A model generated the notes under the pieces. That model was not told where the DNA came from. It searched no databases and saw nothing but the letters and a program-made list of their open reading frames with translations. Of a DNA stretch of 64,000 nucleotides, positions 49,467-58,645 are shown one piece after another. A program made the translations under genes and the position numbers. Origin of the DNA: a virus; the IMG/VR virus record IMGVR_UViG_3300021356_000015, positions 1 to 64,000 of that record, one strand, 5' to 3'. How positions within the stretch are numbered: position 1 is the stretch's first letter; each line of letters starts with the position of its first letter.

Positions 49467-51065
49467 TTAGAAGCCTAAACCCATGTCATCATCGGGTACT
49501 GGTGCTTCAGCGTCTTTTTTGCTTGTTTTTGATTTAGCAGCATCGTTAGCCGCAATATCGTCAGGTGTTAAGTTGAGGTAACGCTTAACCAAGAATTCCA
49601 TATCGAAGTAATATTCTTCTTCCATAGTTTCTTGGTTAGTTATCATCAAGCTGTCTCTCATAGATGAGATAAAGTCAAGTCTGCGCTCCATGATTTCCAT
49701 GGTCTTAAGTTCTGCAAATGCATTATCCTCGTTAAATTTCATAGAAACTTGAGTTTTAAACTGAGGATCCTCAGCAAATTCAGGATACTTCAAGCACATT
49801 TGAATATAAAGCGGCTTGACAAGAATCTCTTGGAATACAGAGCGAAGTCTATTGATGAACTTACTAAACTTAATCTCGTCTCTAATCATACCATCGGCCG
49901 CTAAGTTAAAGTCTCCGCCTCCATCTTCATACAAGAATCTAGAGTAAGGAATCTTAGAAACATGCTTTAGTTTATCTGAGAAGTACTTAAGTGCCTCAGT
50001 GTCTGATAAGTCTGGACCCTCACCTCCAAGAGTTTCGATCTCTGGTTGGTCTCCGTCTTTAGAAGGTAACCAATACTCTTTGTTGAACTGAAGCATAGGC
50101 TTGCCATCAGTGGCCAATGTACCTGAATCCCAATCAAAGTCAACTGTCTCTTTATATGAGTTCATAAGTTGAGCAAGTGATTGCTTAGCACGAGTCTTAG
50201 ACTTACCTCCAACTGGAATAATAAACTTCATTCTAAATGAAGCGTTTGTTACAGCCCAGATAACTCTAGTATGCTCCATAATTCTTAGTAGGTTAAACGC
50301 CCTAATCAAACGCTCAACGTAAGAAACTCTAGAGGCGGTAGTGATCGAAGAATATGACAAGTAAATGATTTGTGAATCATAAAGCTTTCTCTCTTTCATT
50401 GGGTCATCCTTAAACTGAACCCAAACTTTCTTACCATCGTCTTGATTATATCCAGGGATCAAGGTCGTTGGATCTAACTCTTTAAATCCAATAATCTCAG
50501 TTTGATCTTGATTATAAACTATCTCAAATGCCAAATAACCATCTATCAAAAATTTTCTAAAGAAATACCAAGCCGATTGGTCTTGGTTAAAGCCAAAGTA
50601 ATGATAAATCTGATTAAAGTATCTAACTAAATCCTTATCGACTTTGTCAGAAACTTCCATACCTAAAATTTCAGGTCTTGCGAAGAAGTTTTTCTCGTCA
50701 TACACGATGGTTTCATCACATAGAATATCTAAAATATCTTCAATCTCATCGTGCAATGAAAACTCTCTAAGCTCGTCTCTTTTAGCAACATAGTCTTGGT
50801 CAAAGAATGGAATATTCTTTCTAAGCTGCATGTCAGTAAGCGACATAGCCGCAAATGCCGAGTAGATATCATCATTATCTACACCTAATGGGTTAATTTG
50901 ACCGTAGCCGAAAAGATCCTCCATAGGACCTATAGCTTGCGATTGACGTATGACAAGGTCATCGTACCTCATACCAAAGGACGATAGCGTCTTTAGTGAG
51001 TCACGCAACCTAAATGGCCTTCTGCCAGTGCTCAAAGGCCCGTTTCTGTCTGTAAATCCTGCCAT
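49467..51065 (-). CDS. 20: Portal protein gp20
   Basis: 532 aa, as in T4 gp20 (524). Recognisable family segments: KNIPFFDQDYVAKRDELREF, CDETIVYDEKNFFARPEI, AWYFFRKFLIDGYLAFEIVY, WAVTNASFRMKFIIPVGG, RFLYEDGGGDFNLAADGMIR. It forms the dodecameric DNA gate of the head and the docking point for terminase. A late motif is 20 bases upstream. Confidence 0.93.
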   Translation of the reverse strand: MAGFTDRNGPLSTGRRPFRLRDSLKTLSSFGMRYDDLVIRQSQAIGPMEDLFGYGQINPLGVDNDDIYSAFAAMSLTDMQLRKNIPFFDQDYVAKRDELREFSLHDEIEDILDILCDETIVYDEKNFFARPEILGMEVSDKVDKDLVRYFNQIYHYFGFNQDQSAWYFFRKFLIDGYLAFEIVYNQDQTEIIGFKELDPTTLIPGYNQDDGKKVWVQFKDDPMKERKLYDSQIIYLSYSSITTASRVSYVERLIRAFNLLRIMEHTRVIWAVTNASFRMKFIIPVGGKSKTRAKQSLAQLMNSYKETVDFDWDSGTLATDGKPMLQFNKEYWLPSKDGDQPEIETLGGEGPDLSDTEALKYFSDKLKHVSKIPYSRFLYEDGGGDFNLAADGMIRDEIKFSKFINRLRSVFQEILVKPLYIQMCLKYPEFAEDPQFKTQVSMKFNEDNAFAELKTMEIMERRLDFISSMRDSLMITNQETMEEEYYFDMEFLVKRYLNLTPDDIAANDAAKSKTSKKDAEAPVPDDDMGLGF

Positions 51066-51085
51066 TTTTACAATATTGTATTCAG

Positions 51086-51097
51086 TTTTATATATTC
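51086..51097 (-). promoter_or_regulatory. Late-promoter-like motif before the portal gene
   Basis: The minus strand reads GAATATATAAAA, 20 bases before the start at 51065. Confidence 0.6.
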
Positions 51098-51699
51098 TTC
51101 TTTCCGAGGTGGTTTCTAAACCTCCACTTTATTGAACCAACCGTAGCTCCATTTAAATCTATGAAATCACAAAGAGTTATTCTAGGCCATTCTTCATATG
51201 CTACGACGGCTTGATTAGCCTTTCTATTTGGAATGTATTTTCTAATAGCAAAATCAAACCCAAATTGCTCTAAAAATGCAGAAGCTCCTTCATATGTTAA
51301 GGAAAGATGTCCTTGAGCCATAGCATTATTTGCTCCTACTCCCATAGTTTTTGATTTTATTGATCCTTCTAATCGATCATATACAAAGTCTAATAATTCT
51401 TCTTTTACCATCACCGGCAATAAATTTAAGTTTATACCTAAATCATTATTATCCTTTGAGTTTAAAGCTAAAACTACTGGATTTCTATCCCACCATTCTA
51501 AACTATCTTTATATTTAGGGTCGTCATATCTAAAAACATATATCTTACCAGGTAAAAATCTAGATGATGTCTTAGCCACAGCCCTCTCATTCATTTTTTT
51601 TCTGGAAGTCTCAAACCAATCTTCAGCCTCTTTTCTAGCTAATCTTTTGCCTCCAGCCTCTCTAGATAATTGCTTTATTGTTTTTTTGATATATCCCAT
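51088..51699 (-). CDS. Hypothetical late protein, 203 aa
   Basis: After a basic N-terminus it carries a pattern seen in many phage proteins of unknown role: GKIYVFRYDDPKYKDSLEWW, DRNPVVLALN and GINLNLLPVMVKEELLDFVY. It starts with a one-base overlap with the gp4-like stop and lies between gp4 and portal genes, so a head role is plausible. Its 3' end overlaps the portal promoter motif. Function not known. Confidence 0.6.
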   Translation of the reverse strand: MGYIKKTIKQLSREAGGKRLARKEAEDWFETSRKKMNERAVAKTSSRFLPGKIYVFRYDDPKYKDSLEWWDRNPVVLALNSKDNNDLGINLNLLPVMVKEELLDFVYDRLEGSIKSKTMGVGANNAMAQGHLSLTYEGASAFLEQFGFDFAIRKYIPNRKANQAVVAYEEWPRITLCDFIDLNGATVGSIKWRFRNHLGKKNI

Positions 51700-52172
51700 T
51701 ACTTCAAGCTATTTTCAGTAAGAACGATGAATCTCCATCCTCTATCTTCTGCCCATCTTTTGGCATATGCATATTTATCTCTATTCTTGATGTATTGCTC
51801 TGCCAAAAACTTGTATGACTTGAGAGCTTTCTTAGAGTTCTTCTTAGGAGGTTCTGGTTTCTTGATTTGGGCTTCCGGTTTTATCTCTACCAAAAAGTCT
51901 TCATATGAATCTCCTTTTTTAACTCTCATAAAGAAATCTGGATAATACCTATGCTCTTTACTGTCTAAACTTGACCAATATTTAATCTCTACTGGTTCAC
52001 TAGACCATGTCAAAACCTCATCCTTAGTATCGCACATAATCATAAACTTTCTTTCCCAAGAGGATCTATAGATGATAGGTGTTTTACCAGAATATTTTTC
52101 AGGGTTCTTAGGGTTAAAGTAACCTTGTATGAACCCTGAATTTTTGGTAGGCTTGACATTCTTGATAGACAT
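51699..52172 (-). CDS. 4: Head completion protein gp4-like (TnsA-type nuclease fold)
   Basis: 157 aa, T4 gp4 has 150. YRSSWERKFMIMCDTKDEVL followed by VEIKYWSS and HRYYPDFFMRV then FLVEIKPEAQ gives the E-D-ExK arrangement of the TnsA/PD-(D/E)XK fold used by gp4-type head completion proteins. The end (WAEDRGWRFIVLTE) fits. It acts on the packaged head before tail joining. Confidence 0.8.
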   Translation of the reverse strand: MSIKNVKPTKNSGFIQGYFNPKNPEKYSGKTPIIYRSSWERKFMIMCDTKDEVLTWSSEPVEIKYWSSLDSKEHRYYPDFFMRVKKGDSYEDFLVEIKPEAQIKKPEPPKKNSKKALKSYKFLAEQYIKNRDKYAYAKRWAEDRGWRFIVLTENSLK

Positions 52173-52543
52173 CAGATGTTGAATAATCCTCCTTCACCAT
52201 CTGATGAATTGGATCTATCGATTGAAAGAGTGTCTTTGTATTTTTGAGGATGAATCTTATTCCATCCTTTAGCATAGCCTCGCTTAGCTATCTCTGTGAA
52301 GTAAGCGAATGCATTAGGGTAATCTGGATTGAAGTTTCTCCAGTACTTGAGTAAATCTAAAATAGCAAACTGAAGACAATCTTGTCTATCATCTTCGTTT
52401 AAGTAACTTAGTTTTCTGATAGCTCTTTCTGCTATCATGACCAACATCTTTTCAGCCTTCGGCGTCAGTTTCTCTTGTTCCTTTGATTTTACTATCTCGT
52501 CATATAAGTCCCTATTGTTTAAGTAATTCTTTTTTCTAGGCAC
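52172..52543 (-). CDS. 55: Late sigma factor gp55-like
   Basis: 123 aa, T4 gp55 has 185. NYLNNRDLYDEIVKSKEQ corresponds to the gp55 start, RKLSYLNEDDRQDCLQFAIL to its sigma-2-like helices, and FNPDYPNAFAYFTEIAKRGY to the FDETKYKNPHAYIT region. The end, GEGGLFNI, resembles the clamp-binding tail by which gp55 engages the sliding clamp. It would direct host polymerase to the TATATAA-type late promoters found throughout this window. One-base overlap with the gp4 gene downstream. Confidence 0.75.
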   Translation of the reverse strand: MPRKKNYLNNRDLYDEIVKSKEQEKLTPKAEKMLVMIAERAIRKLSYLNEDDRQDCLQFAILDLLKYWRNFNPDYPNAFAYFTEIAKRGYAKGWNKIHPQKYKDTLSIDRSNSSDGEGGLFNI

Positions 52544-52575
52544 GTTGATATTGTTAATTTCATTTAATATTATAC

Positions 52576-52608
52576 GAAAAAAGGCCGATTTGTTTAAAAC
52601 CGGCCTTT
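52576..52608 (-). terminator. Intrinsic terminator
   Basis: AAAGGCCG pairs with CGGCCTTT around a 13-base loop, followed by TTTTTTCG on the minus strand, after the stop of the 390-aa virion-type gene. Confidence 0.75.
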
Positions 52609-52628
52609 AACATAATCTTGTTTATAGC

Positions 52629-53801
52629 TTAAACTGTTTCACCAACTGCTAGCTCAATAAATCTTTTTTCAACTTTGAATGGTCTATCTTCTACAAAGAA
52701 GGTAATTGGATCTTCTGATCCGGCTGCAGCATATGCAACTGCATCAACCATAACTTCATCTCCAGCCGAAAGTCCCTCGATTTCGACTTCAATTGTACCT
52801 GGAACATATCCATCGTTTCTAGTAATACCTTCAGTTTCTAGAACTTCGATCTCTTTTGTTAATCTTTCAATCTCTTGGTTAATCATGTGATCTGCTTCTT
52901 TAATCTCTTGAATAGCCTTATTAGCTCCTGCTAAATCACCTCTTTTATCTTTCAAGAAAGAAATCATTTCATATAGGTTAGAAATCTTTTCATCAATTTC
53001 TGCCTTATTTTGATTAGCTGCATCTATAACATCTTCAAAAAGGTTGGTAACATCAACTCCAGTATTTTCTAAAACATATTCTATTGCTTCAGTAATCGCC
53101 ATATTTGTCAATTTTGAAATCTTAGTAGCAGAATTAAATCTATAAACATATGCTGTGTTATCTTTTCTCATAACCGAATAAGAAACGGTACCTTCTGTAA
53201 TCTCTGTAACAAATGGTAATTCTTGATATGCCTTAAAGTTTCTAGCTGCAATTTCAAATAGGCTTAAATATTGCTTATGTTCGTACACAACGTGGCCGGT
53301 TGCAAAAATATGCTCTGCAATGTTTTCATCTAAAATCTCAGTTGTATTAATATATGCTTTATTGTTAGACGCGTCATACGTAAAACTTGTTACCATAGGC
53401 ATTCTGTTAGACTCTGATAGCTTATTGTCGACTTCTGCTAATTCATTTTCTATATCTTCTAGAACTGATGTGTTGTTAGCTAATTTAACCTCTTTCTTCT
53501 TTTCAGTCAAGAACTGCTTCATCTCTGTTAACTTAAAGAAGTTATCAGAGTTATCTAAGCTGGTTTGGTCAGCTTGCTTAACAAACATGTTGTTACGTAG
53601 GTCATAGTATGCTTTAATTCCTGATTCGCTAACATCAAACGTATACATTGCTTCCACTAATGCTTCAAAAGTTCTATCAGTGTTTCTTACTTGTACTATT
53701 TGATTTTCATTAACGGCGAAACTTGTTCCAGAAGTGTGGAATTGAGCTATACCTTGATCTCCTAAAACTGGAGAAAATACTCTATTATTTGAATTAGTCA
53801 T
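52629..53801 (-). CDS. Hypothetical late (probably virion) protein, 390 aa
   Basis: Contains two coiled-coil stretches (FLTEKKKEVKLANN; EADHMINQEIERLTKEIEVL) and beta-rich parts (VSYSVMRKDNTAYVYRFNSA; GTIEVEIEGLSAGDEVMVDA). Family not recognised. It has its own late motif and terminator, a sign of a strongly expressed structural product. Located between gp15 and gp55. Confidence 0.55.
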   Translation of the reverse strand: MTNSNNRVFSPVLGDQGIAQFHTSGTSFAVNENQIVQVRNTDRTFEALVEAMYTFDVSESGIKAYYDLRNNMFVKQADQTSLDNSDNFFKLTEMKQFLTEKKKEVKLANNTSVLEDIENELAEVDNKLSESNRMPMVTSFTYDASNNKAYINTTEILDENIAEHIFATGHVVYEHKQYLSLFEIAARNFKAYQELPFVTEITEGTVSYSVMRKDNTAYVYRFNSATKISKLTNMAITEAIEYVLENTGVDVTNLFEDVIDAANQNKAEIDEKISNLYEMISFLKDKRGDLAGANKAIQEIKEADHMINQEIERLTKEIEVLETEGITRNDGYVPGTIEVEIEGLSAGDEVMVDAVAYAAAGSEDPITFFVEDRPFKVEKRFIELAVGETV

Positions 53802-53820
53802 ATCTTAAATTTTATGATTT

Positions 53821-53832
53821 TCTATATATATC
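53821..53832 (-). promoter_or_regulatory. Late-promoter-like motif
   Basis: The minus strand reads GATATATATAGA, 20 bases before the start at 53801. Confidence 0.55.
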
Positions 53833-54682
53833 AACCGAAATAGTTCTTCTTATCGAACGGGAGTCTAGTAGCAACTACTTTATACTTTTCTCCAACTGGA
53901 GGTAATTGCTCATCTGGTACATCACCGTTTGTAGAAACTTTTCCAGTAGGACCTCCTGCCGTCTCTGCACCAATAGAGAACATTCTATTTCCAACATGTC
54001 TTTCAGTTGAGTAATCAAAAGATGGAATAAATGAATTAACTTCTAGCGAGAATGTAACTTTATGATTTCCTTTATCATCAAACCCATACTCTATGGGTCT
54101 TTCTATACTATAATCATCTGGCATAGCATAGTAAGCCGCGAGTCTATAAAGCCCCTCTTCGATGTGGCCAACTTCTACGTTATAGTAATTAGACTTATAC
54201 ATTTTTTTAACTATAGCCTCAGTCACTTTAAAAAGGTCCAATTGACTTGATAGAAGTAGTTCAACGTCCATACCTATAACAACAGGAATCATCTCAAACT
54301 CTGAGACGAAGCCCTGCATCTCTCCGTTAGCATCTAACTTTGAGTAGTGGCCAATGTTTCTCTTGTTAACCAATTTACTTGGATCAATATTAAGAGAAGT
54401 TAAGTTAACCAAACCTCTTGGCACCTTATCATAGTTACCGTCTGCCTTATCTAAATCAGGGTCACAACCAACGCCGTTGATTGTTGAAAACAAAAAATTA
54501 TCTCTTAAAAAGTTCTCATCGCCCGTAATAGAGTAAAAGAAAGGCACATCGACAATTACCCTCTCATCATTGGATATTTGCCTAAAGAAGCTTAACTTGT
54601 CGTTTAAATCTGAAAGTAGTCCAATAATAAGATGCCTGACAACTGAATCGTCCTTGTTAAATTTAAGGTTATAGCTGGCCAT
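53831..54682 (-). CDS. 15: gp15-like tail terminator / sheath stabiliser
   Basis: 283 aa, T4 gp15 has 272. The pattern fits gp15: IGLLSDLNDKLSFFRQ, then VDVPFFYSITGDENFLRD, PRGLVNLTSLNIDPSKL, a strand series FVSEFEMIPVVIGMDVELLL, helix LFKVTEAIVKKMYKS and KVTFSLEVNSFIPSFDY. It should cap the tail tube and sheath. It follows the AAA+ gene by 15 bases in the same late transcript. Confidence 0.65.
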   Translation of the reverse strand: MASYNLKFNKDDSVVRHLIIGLLSDLNDKLSFFRQISNDERVIVDVPFFYSITGDENFLRDNFLFSTINGVGCDPDLDKADGNYDKVPRGLVNLTSLNIDPSKLVNKRNIGHYSKLDANGEMQGFVSEFEMIPVVIGMDVELLLSSQLDLFKVTEAIVKKMYKSNYYNVEVGHIEEGLYRLAAYYAMPDDYSIERPIEYGFDDKGNHKVTFSLEVNSFIPSFDYSTERHVGNRMFSIGAETAGGPTGKVSTNGDVPDEQLPPVGEKYKVVATRLPFDKKNYFG

Positions 54683-54697
54683 GCATTTTTGTTAATA

Positions 54698-56071
54698 TTA
54701 TAGGTAGCGTTGAGCCATTCTCTTCCAGTTAGAAAGTCCGGCCATCTTAAAGCCAGCAGCCTTAACGAAGGTTCTCATAGAAACGTCATCAGCCTCTTTC
54801 ATAAACTCATAGATTTCTTCCTTCTCATTGATAGGCATATCCTTAGGCTCTAAGTGTGGTAGAAGCTTTCTCATTCTTTCCATCAAAGTAGCGTCGTCTG
54901 GGTTAACGTCAACTAGAATAGATCTAGATCTGATGGCCCCGTCAGGGTCAGCCTTATCTTTGTCCAAGTTAGAGATGAAGATGACTCTACCTGAGAACTC
55001 GAAGTATGCTGGCACTAGGCCGTTTTCAAGTGCTTCATATTCACCCTGTGGGTCAAGCTCGAAATCCTTTGGATCGAAAACCAAGCTAGACTTCTTTAAG
55101 TATGAAATCTTTCTAATCTTCTTGGTGTCAAGAGCAGCCTTCAACATGTTACGACCGTTCTCGTCCCTAAACACAGCGTCACAGTCATCAAAGATAAGAG
55201 TTTTATCTCTATATTGGTACATCTTCTTGTACATCATAATAACTGAAACAGCACCTGAGATTAACATAAAGTCGTCTTCTTCAACTAGACCTTCATCCTT
55301 CATTGCTCTCTCAACGTTATAGGTCTTACCTGTACCTGCTCTACCTGAAATGAATAGAGAGTTAAATGCTCCAGCTGCAACTTTTCTTGAGATTTGGTAG
55401 ATATCCTCCATAGTCTCTTCCAAGAACTTAACTTTATCAGATAAAGTCTCTTCGTTTACCGCAACCACTGGGTGATCCTTAGTAGTTACAGGTGCATTCT
55501 TTCTGATGTTAAGAATCTTATAGTAAGGAACTCCGAGATCGACCGAAATTTGCTTAGCCGATTTTCCAGCCTTAAGCTGCTGAGAAACCATTTTAACTTC
55601 TTCTGTAGTTAGCTTAGCAGAAGCTTCGTTTACCATAGACTCGTTCATTGCAGCCTCAGCTTCAGCAGCATACTTTTTATCGCTGATAATTTTTGCTGTC
55701 TCGGTAACTAGCTGTACGATTGGAAAGTTCTCTGATGAAAATACAAAATCACACTTAGTGTTAGGTCCAATTTGAGAGTAGTACTCAATTTGGCCAACAA
55801 TTCCAGGTCTATTAGCGTTGCTATTTGCAACAACTCTTATTGCTGGAAAGCTACCCTTATCACTAACAGCTATATTTCCCACGGTCTCAGCACCGTCAAA
55901 TAAAGCTATTTCGTCAAATTGAATAGCTTTAAAGTTCATCTTAGTATGCTTGTTCATGTAAGCAAAAATAAGATCAGCAGCTTTACGTAGTTTTGGGTCT
56001 GAAGCCATAGTGATAGCTTCGTTAACTGAATTTGATTCGTTTACAAATTGATTAAAGTCTAAATAACGCAT
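54698..56071 (-). CDS. AAA+ ATPase with capsid-targeting-like N-terminus
   Basis: 457 aa. Walker A FISGRAGTGKTYNVE (near 245), Walker B TLIFDDCDAVF (near 300), sensor 1 RVIFISNLD (near 370) and a following RSRSILVDV. Residues 1-~150 form a separate domain starting MRYLDFNQFVNESNSVNEAI, which resembles the leader of other late proteins here. A short helix-turn-helix (SAKQISVDLGVPYYKILNIR) lies near 175-195. It is transcribed from a late motif and may be packaged in the head or act in assembly. It is distinct from the clamp loader. Confidence 0.7.
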   Translation of the reverse strand: MRYLDFNQFVNESNSVNEAITMASDPKLRKAADLIFAYMNKHTKMNFKAIQFDEIALFDGAETVGNIAVSDKGSFPAIRVVANSNANRPGIVGQIEYYSQIGPNTKCDFVFSSENFPIVQLVTETAKIISDKKYAAEAEAAMNESMVNEASAKLTTEEVKMVSQQLKAGKSAKQISVDLGVPYYKILNIRKNAPVTTKDHPVVAVNEETLSDKVKFLEETMEDIYQISRKVAAGAFNSLFISGRAGTGKTYNVERAMKDEGLVEEDDFMLISGAVSVIMMYKKMYQYRDKTLIFDDCDAVFRDENGRNMLKAALDTKKIRKISYLKKSSLVFDPKDFELDPQGEYEALENGLVPAYFEFSGRVIFISNLDKDKADPDGAIRSRSILVDVNPDDATLMERMRKLLPHLEPKDMPINEKEEIYEFMKEADDVSMRTFVKAAGFKMAGLSNWKRMAQRYL

Positions 56072-56092
56072 TTATGTTATATTCTTTGTTTG

Positions 56093-56103
56093 CTTTATAT
56101 ATC
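56093..56103 (-). promoter_or_regulatory. Late-promoter-like motif before the AAA+ gene
   Basis: The minus strand reads GATATATAAAG, 21 bases before the start at 56071, separating late genes from the early replication operon. Confidence 0.6.
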
Positions 56104-56974
56104 AAAGACACGACATGTATCTTTCACCTCTATCACACAGGATAGTCACTATAAAGTCAATATCATGGCTTTTAGCATATCTTACTGAAGCAAGAACATT
56201 TGCGCCAGCTGAAATGCCAACAAAGTACCCCATTTTTGCCAACGTTTTAGCCATTTCTTTGGCATCTTCTGTAGATACAACTTCAATGTCATCAACCTCA
56301 TCCAATTCAACTAGGTATTTAGAGCCATCACCAATTCCTTGAATGCCATGAATGTTGGGTTCTCCTCCTGACATGACAGGAGACTCAGCAGGCTCAACAG
56401 CTACAACTTTAATGTCATGGTACCACTCCTTTAAGTATCTTCCTGTTCCCATGATGGTACCTCCGGTTCCAGTGCCCGCAACAAATGCTTGAGGGATCCA
56501 GTCACTTGCATCAACTTCTTTTCTAATTTCAGGACCTGTCGTATCATAATGAGCATCGATATTCCACTGAGTATGGAATTGATTACAGTTAAACCAACCG
56601 TGTTCTTCTGCTAATTGGTCTCTAACAACAATGGCCCCTTCAAAGTCACCTGCTCCAACTTCAATCAATTCTGCGCCATAGTATCTAAACATCTGCTTAC
56701 GCTCTTCACTCATGTTAGAAGGCATAACGATCTTCATCTTATAACCTCTTAAAGCCGCAAACATAGCAAAGGCAATGCCTGTATTTCCACTAGTGGCTTC
56801 AACTAGAGTATCACCTTGAAAGATTAGACCTCTTTCTTCAGCCTCTGTAATAACTCGTGAAACCAATCGATCCTTAACAGATCCGCTTGGATTTAAAAAC
56901 TCTGCCTTGCCCAAGATGGTGACACCATCTACTTTGAACTTGATAATGGGGGTGTTTCCTACGTATTCAATCAT
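56102..56974 (-). CDS. cysK: Cysteine synthase (O-acetylserine sulfhydrylase family)
   Basis: 290 aa, PLP fold type II. PLP-lysine motif NPSGSVKDRL near residue 33, EATSGNTGIAFAMFAALRG with the substrate loop near 64, and the phosphate-binding GTGTGGT near 170. The end is short (FIVTILCDRGERYMSCL). It makes cysteine from O-acetylserine (or a phosphoserine-type substrate) and sulphide. In a phage it is an auxiliary metabolic gene. It starts right after gp46, as the last gene of the replication operon. Confidence 0.85.
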   Translation of the reverse strand: MIEYVGNTPIIKFKVDGVTILGKAEFLNPSGSVKDRLVSRVITEAEERGLIFQGDTLVEATSGNTGIAFAMFAALRGYKMKIVMPSNMSEERKQMFRYYGAELIEVGAGDFEGAIVVRDQLAEEHGWFNCNQFHTQWNIDAHYDTTGPEIRKEVDASDWIPQAFVAGTGTGGTIMGTGRYLKEWYHDIKVVAVEPAESPVMSGGEPNIHGIQGIGDGSKYLVELDEVDDIEVVSTEDAKEMAKTLAKMGYFVGISAGANVLASVRYAKSHDIDFIVTILCDRGERYMSCL

Positions 56975-58645
56975 TTATTCTATTGTTTCTATTGCGAACT
57001 TTGAAAAACCATTCTCACGGTAGATCTGCAGTTTCTTATCGAAGATCTCGTGTGGTAGAACCGTGTGGTTGATAACGAATGTATTTATCTTGTGTTCCGT
57101 GATGACCTGTTTGAGTATCTTGAGTATGTTGTGTACTCCGTCATGGTCTACGGAACTTAGTAGCTCGTCTAAGAACAATAGGTTGATTTGAGGGAACCTT
57201 AGCTTAAGTATTTTTATGATGGCTATAACGATGATAAAGTCCGCCTTCTTTCTCTCTCCAGTCGAAAGAGTCATGGGGTTAATCTCCTCACCCAAATGAT
57301 TGATGATACAATTGAACTTCTCGTCGAATCGCATCTGAAATGGCAAGTGCATGGTCTGAGCCATAGCTGCAATGTTAGTGTTGAGACCTGGCAAAATAGT
57401 CTTGACTGCAAGGTTCTTGACGCCATCGTCTCCTAAGACCTCTTCAACTATTTCCATAAAATTGAACTCTCCGTCCAGCTCGTCTCTCTTAGTAGACTTT
57501 TCCTTTTCTTTTTCTTCGAACTCCTTTATTAGGTTCTTAAGGTGCTGAAACTCTTCTTCATCAGTAGAAGTAGAAAGCTTAGTGAACTCAGCCTTCATAC
57601 TCTTCATCTGATACTTAATATCAGAAACTTTAGATTCGATACTACTCTTCGAATCTTTTAACCCCTTCATATTATTAGATAAAGCGTCCATAACCTGCTT
57701 AAGCTGCTTGATATCATTGGTCTTATCCTCGATCTGTGAGTTAAAGTCTTCTAATCTTTGATTGTGCCAATCACTATCAAGCTTAGTCTCGCAAGCTGGA
57801 CAGTGTCCCTTCTCATACAGATCTACCTTCTTCTTCAAGTAATCTATGTCATGCTTAATATAAACAGCTTCTGCTCGACTTGACTCGTACTGATCCTTAT
57901 CATCTCCGAGCTGTTTCTCAATCTTTGATTTATCATCGAGCATAGACTTGACTTCTTCTCCCATAGAAAGCAACATCTCTCTAAGAGACTCCAGCTTCTT
58001 CTTGTTCTTCTCGCTCGATTCTTCAATGAGAGTATTAAGCTTAAACTTAACTGATGATATAGAATCTAAAATTTGGTTAAGCTCTGCTTCATGTGCGTCT
58101 ATGTCTATCCTAACAGACTTTCTCTCTTCCTTAATGTTCTTTTGCATGTCATTAAGTATTGAGAAGCCGAACATTCTATCGATAATCTGCTTCTTATCAG
58201 AAGGCGTCATAGTCAAGAAAGACTTAAAGTCGTTGATAGAAAGGATAATGATATTCTTGAAGACATGGTATGGTATACCGTAAACTTCTTCCTCTAAGTA
58301 ATCTTGAACCGATCTCTTACCTGCTTTGTCGAACTCTACCCCATTGATAAGAACCTCGAATCGACTTGGATCCAAACCTCTTTCTATCTCAACATGAGAG
58401 TTGCCACACTGTAGCTTGATTCTAACCCAAAGGTCACCGTTAATCCTGTTAGGTAAGTCAGAAAGTCTTACGCCTTCGACTTTACCATACAGTGCAAATA
58501 TAATAGCGTTGGCAACCGTAGTCTTACCGTCGCCATTCTTACCAAGTGTCAAGAATAACTCTGACTTATCCTTGTCGAAATTTAAGGATTGAACTTGATT
58601 ACCATATGATGCAAAATTTTTAAACTCTATGGAAGATATTCTCAT
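56975..58645 (-). CDS. 46: Recombination nuclease ATPase subunit gp46 (Rad50/SbcC-like)
   Basis: 556 aa, T4 gp46 has 560. Walker A LGKNGDGKTTVANAI near residues 35-48, long coiled coil with the zinc hook CPAC (GHCPACETKL) near 285, the ABC signature LSTGERKKADF and Walker B INLLFLDELLSSVD near 480. With gp47 it processes DNA ends for recombination-dependent replication. The start overlaps the gp47 stop by 4 bases. Confidence 0.93.
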   Translation of the reverse strand: MRISSIEFKNFASYGNQVQSLNFDKDKSELFLTLGKNGDGKTTVANAIIFALYGKVEGVRLSDLPNRINGDLWVRIKLQCGNSHVEIERGLDPSRFEVLINGVEFDKAGKRSVQDYLEEEVYGIPYHVFKNIIILSINDFKSFLTMTPSDKKQIIDRMFGFSILNDMQKNIKEERKSVRIDIDAHEAELNQILDSISSVKFKLNTLIEESSEKNKKKLESLREMLLSMGEEVKSMLDDKSKIEKQLGDDKDQYESSRAEAVYIKHDIDYLKKKVDLYEKGHCPACETKLDSDWHNQRLEDFNSQIEDKTNDIKQLKQVMDALSNNMKGLKDSKSSIESKVSDIKYQMKSMKAEFTKLSTSTDEEEFQHLKNLIKEFEEKEKEKSTKRDELDGEFNFMEIVEEVLGDDGVKNLAVKTILPGLNTNIAAMAQTMHLPFQMRFDEKFNCIINHLGEEINPMTLSTGERKKADFIIVIAIIKILKLRFPQINLLFLDELLSSVDHDGVHNILKILKQVITEHKINTFVINHTVLPHEIFDKKLQIYRENGFSKFAIETIE

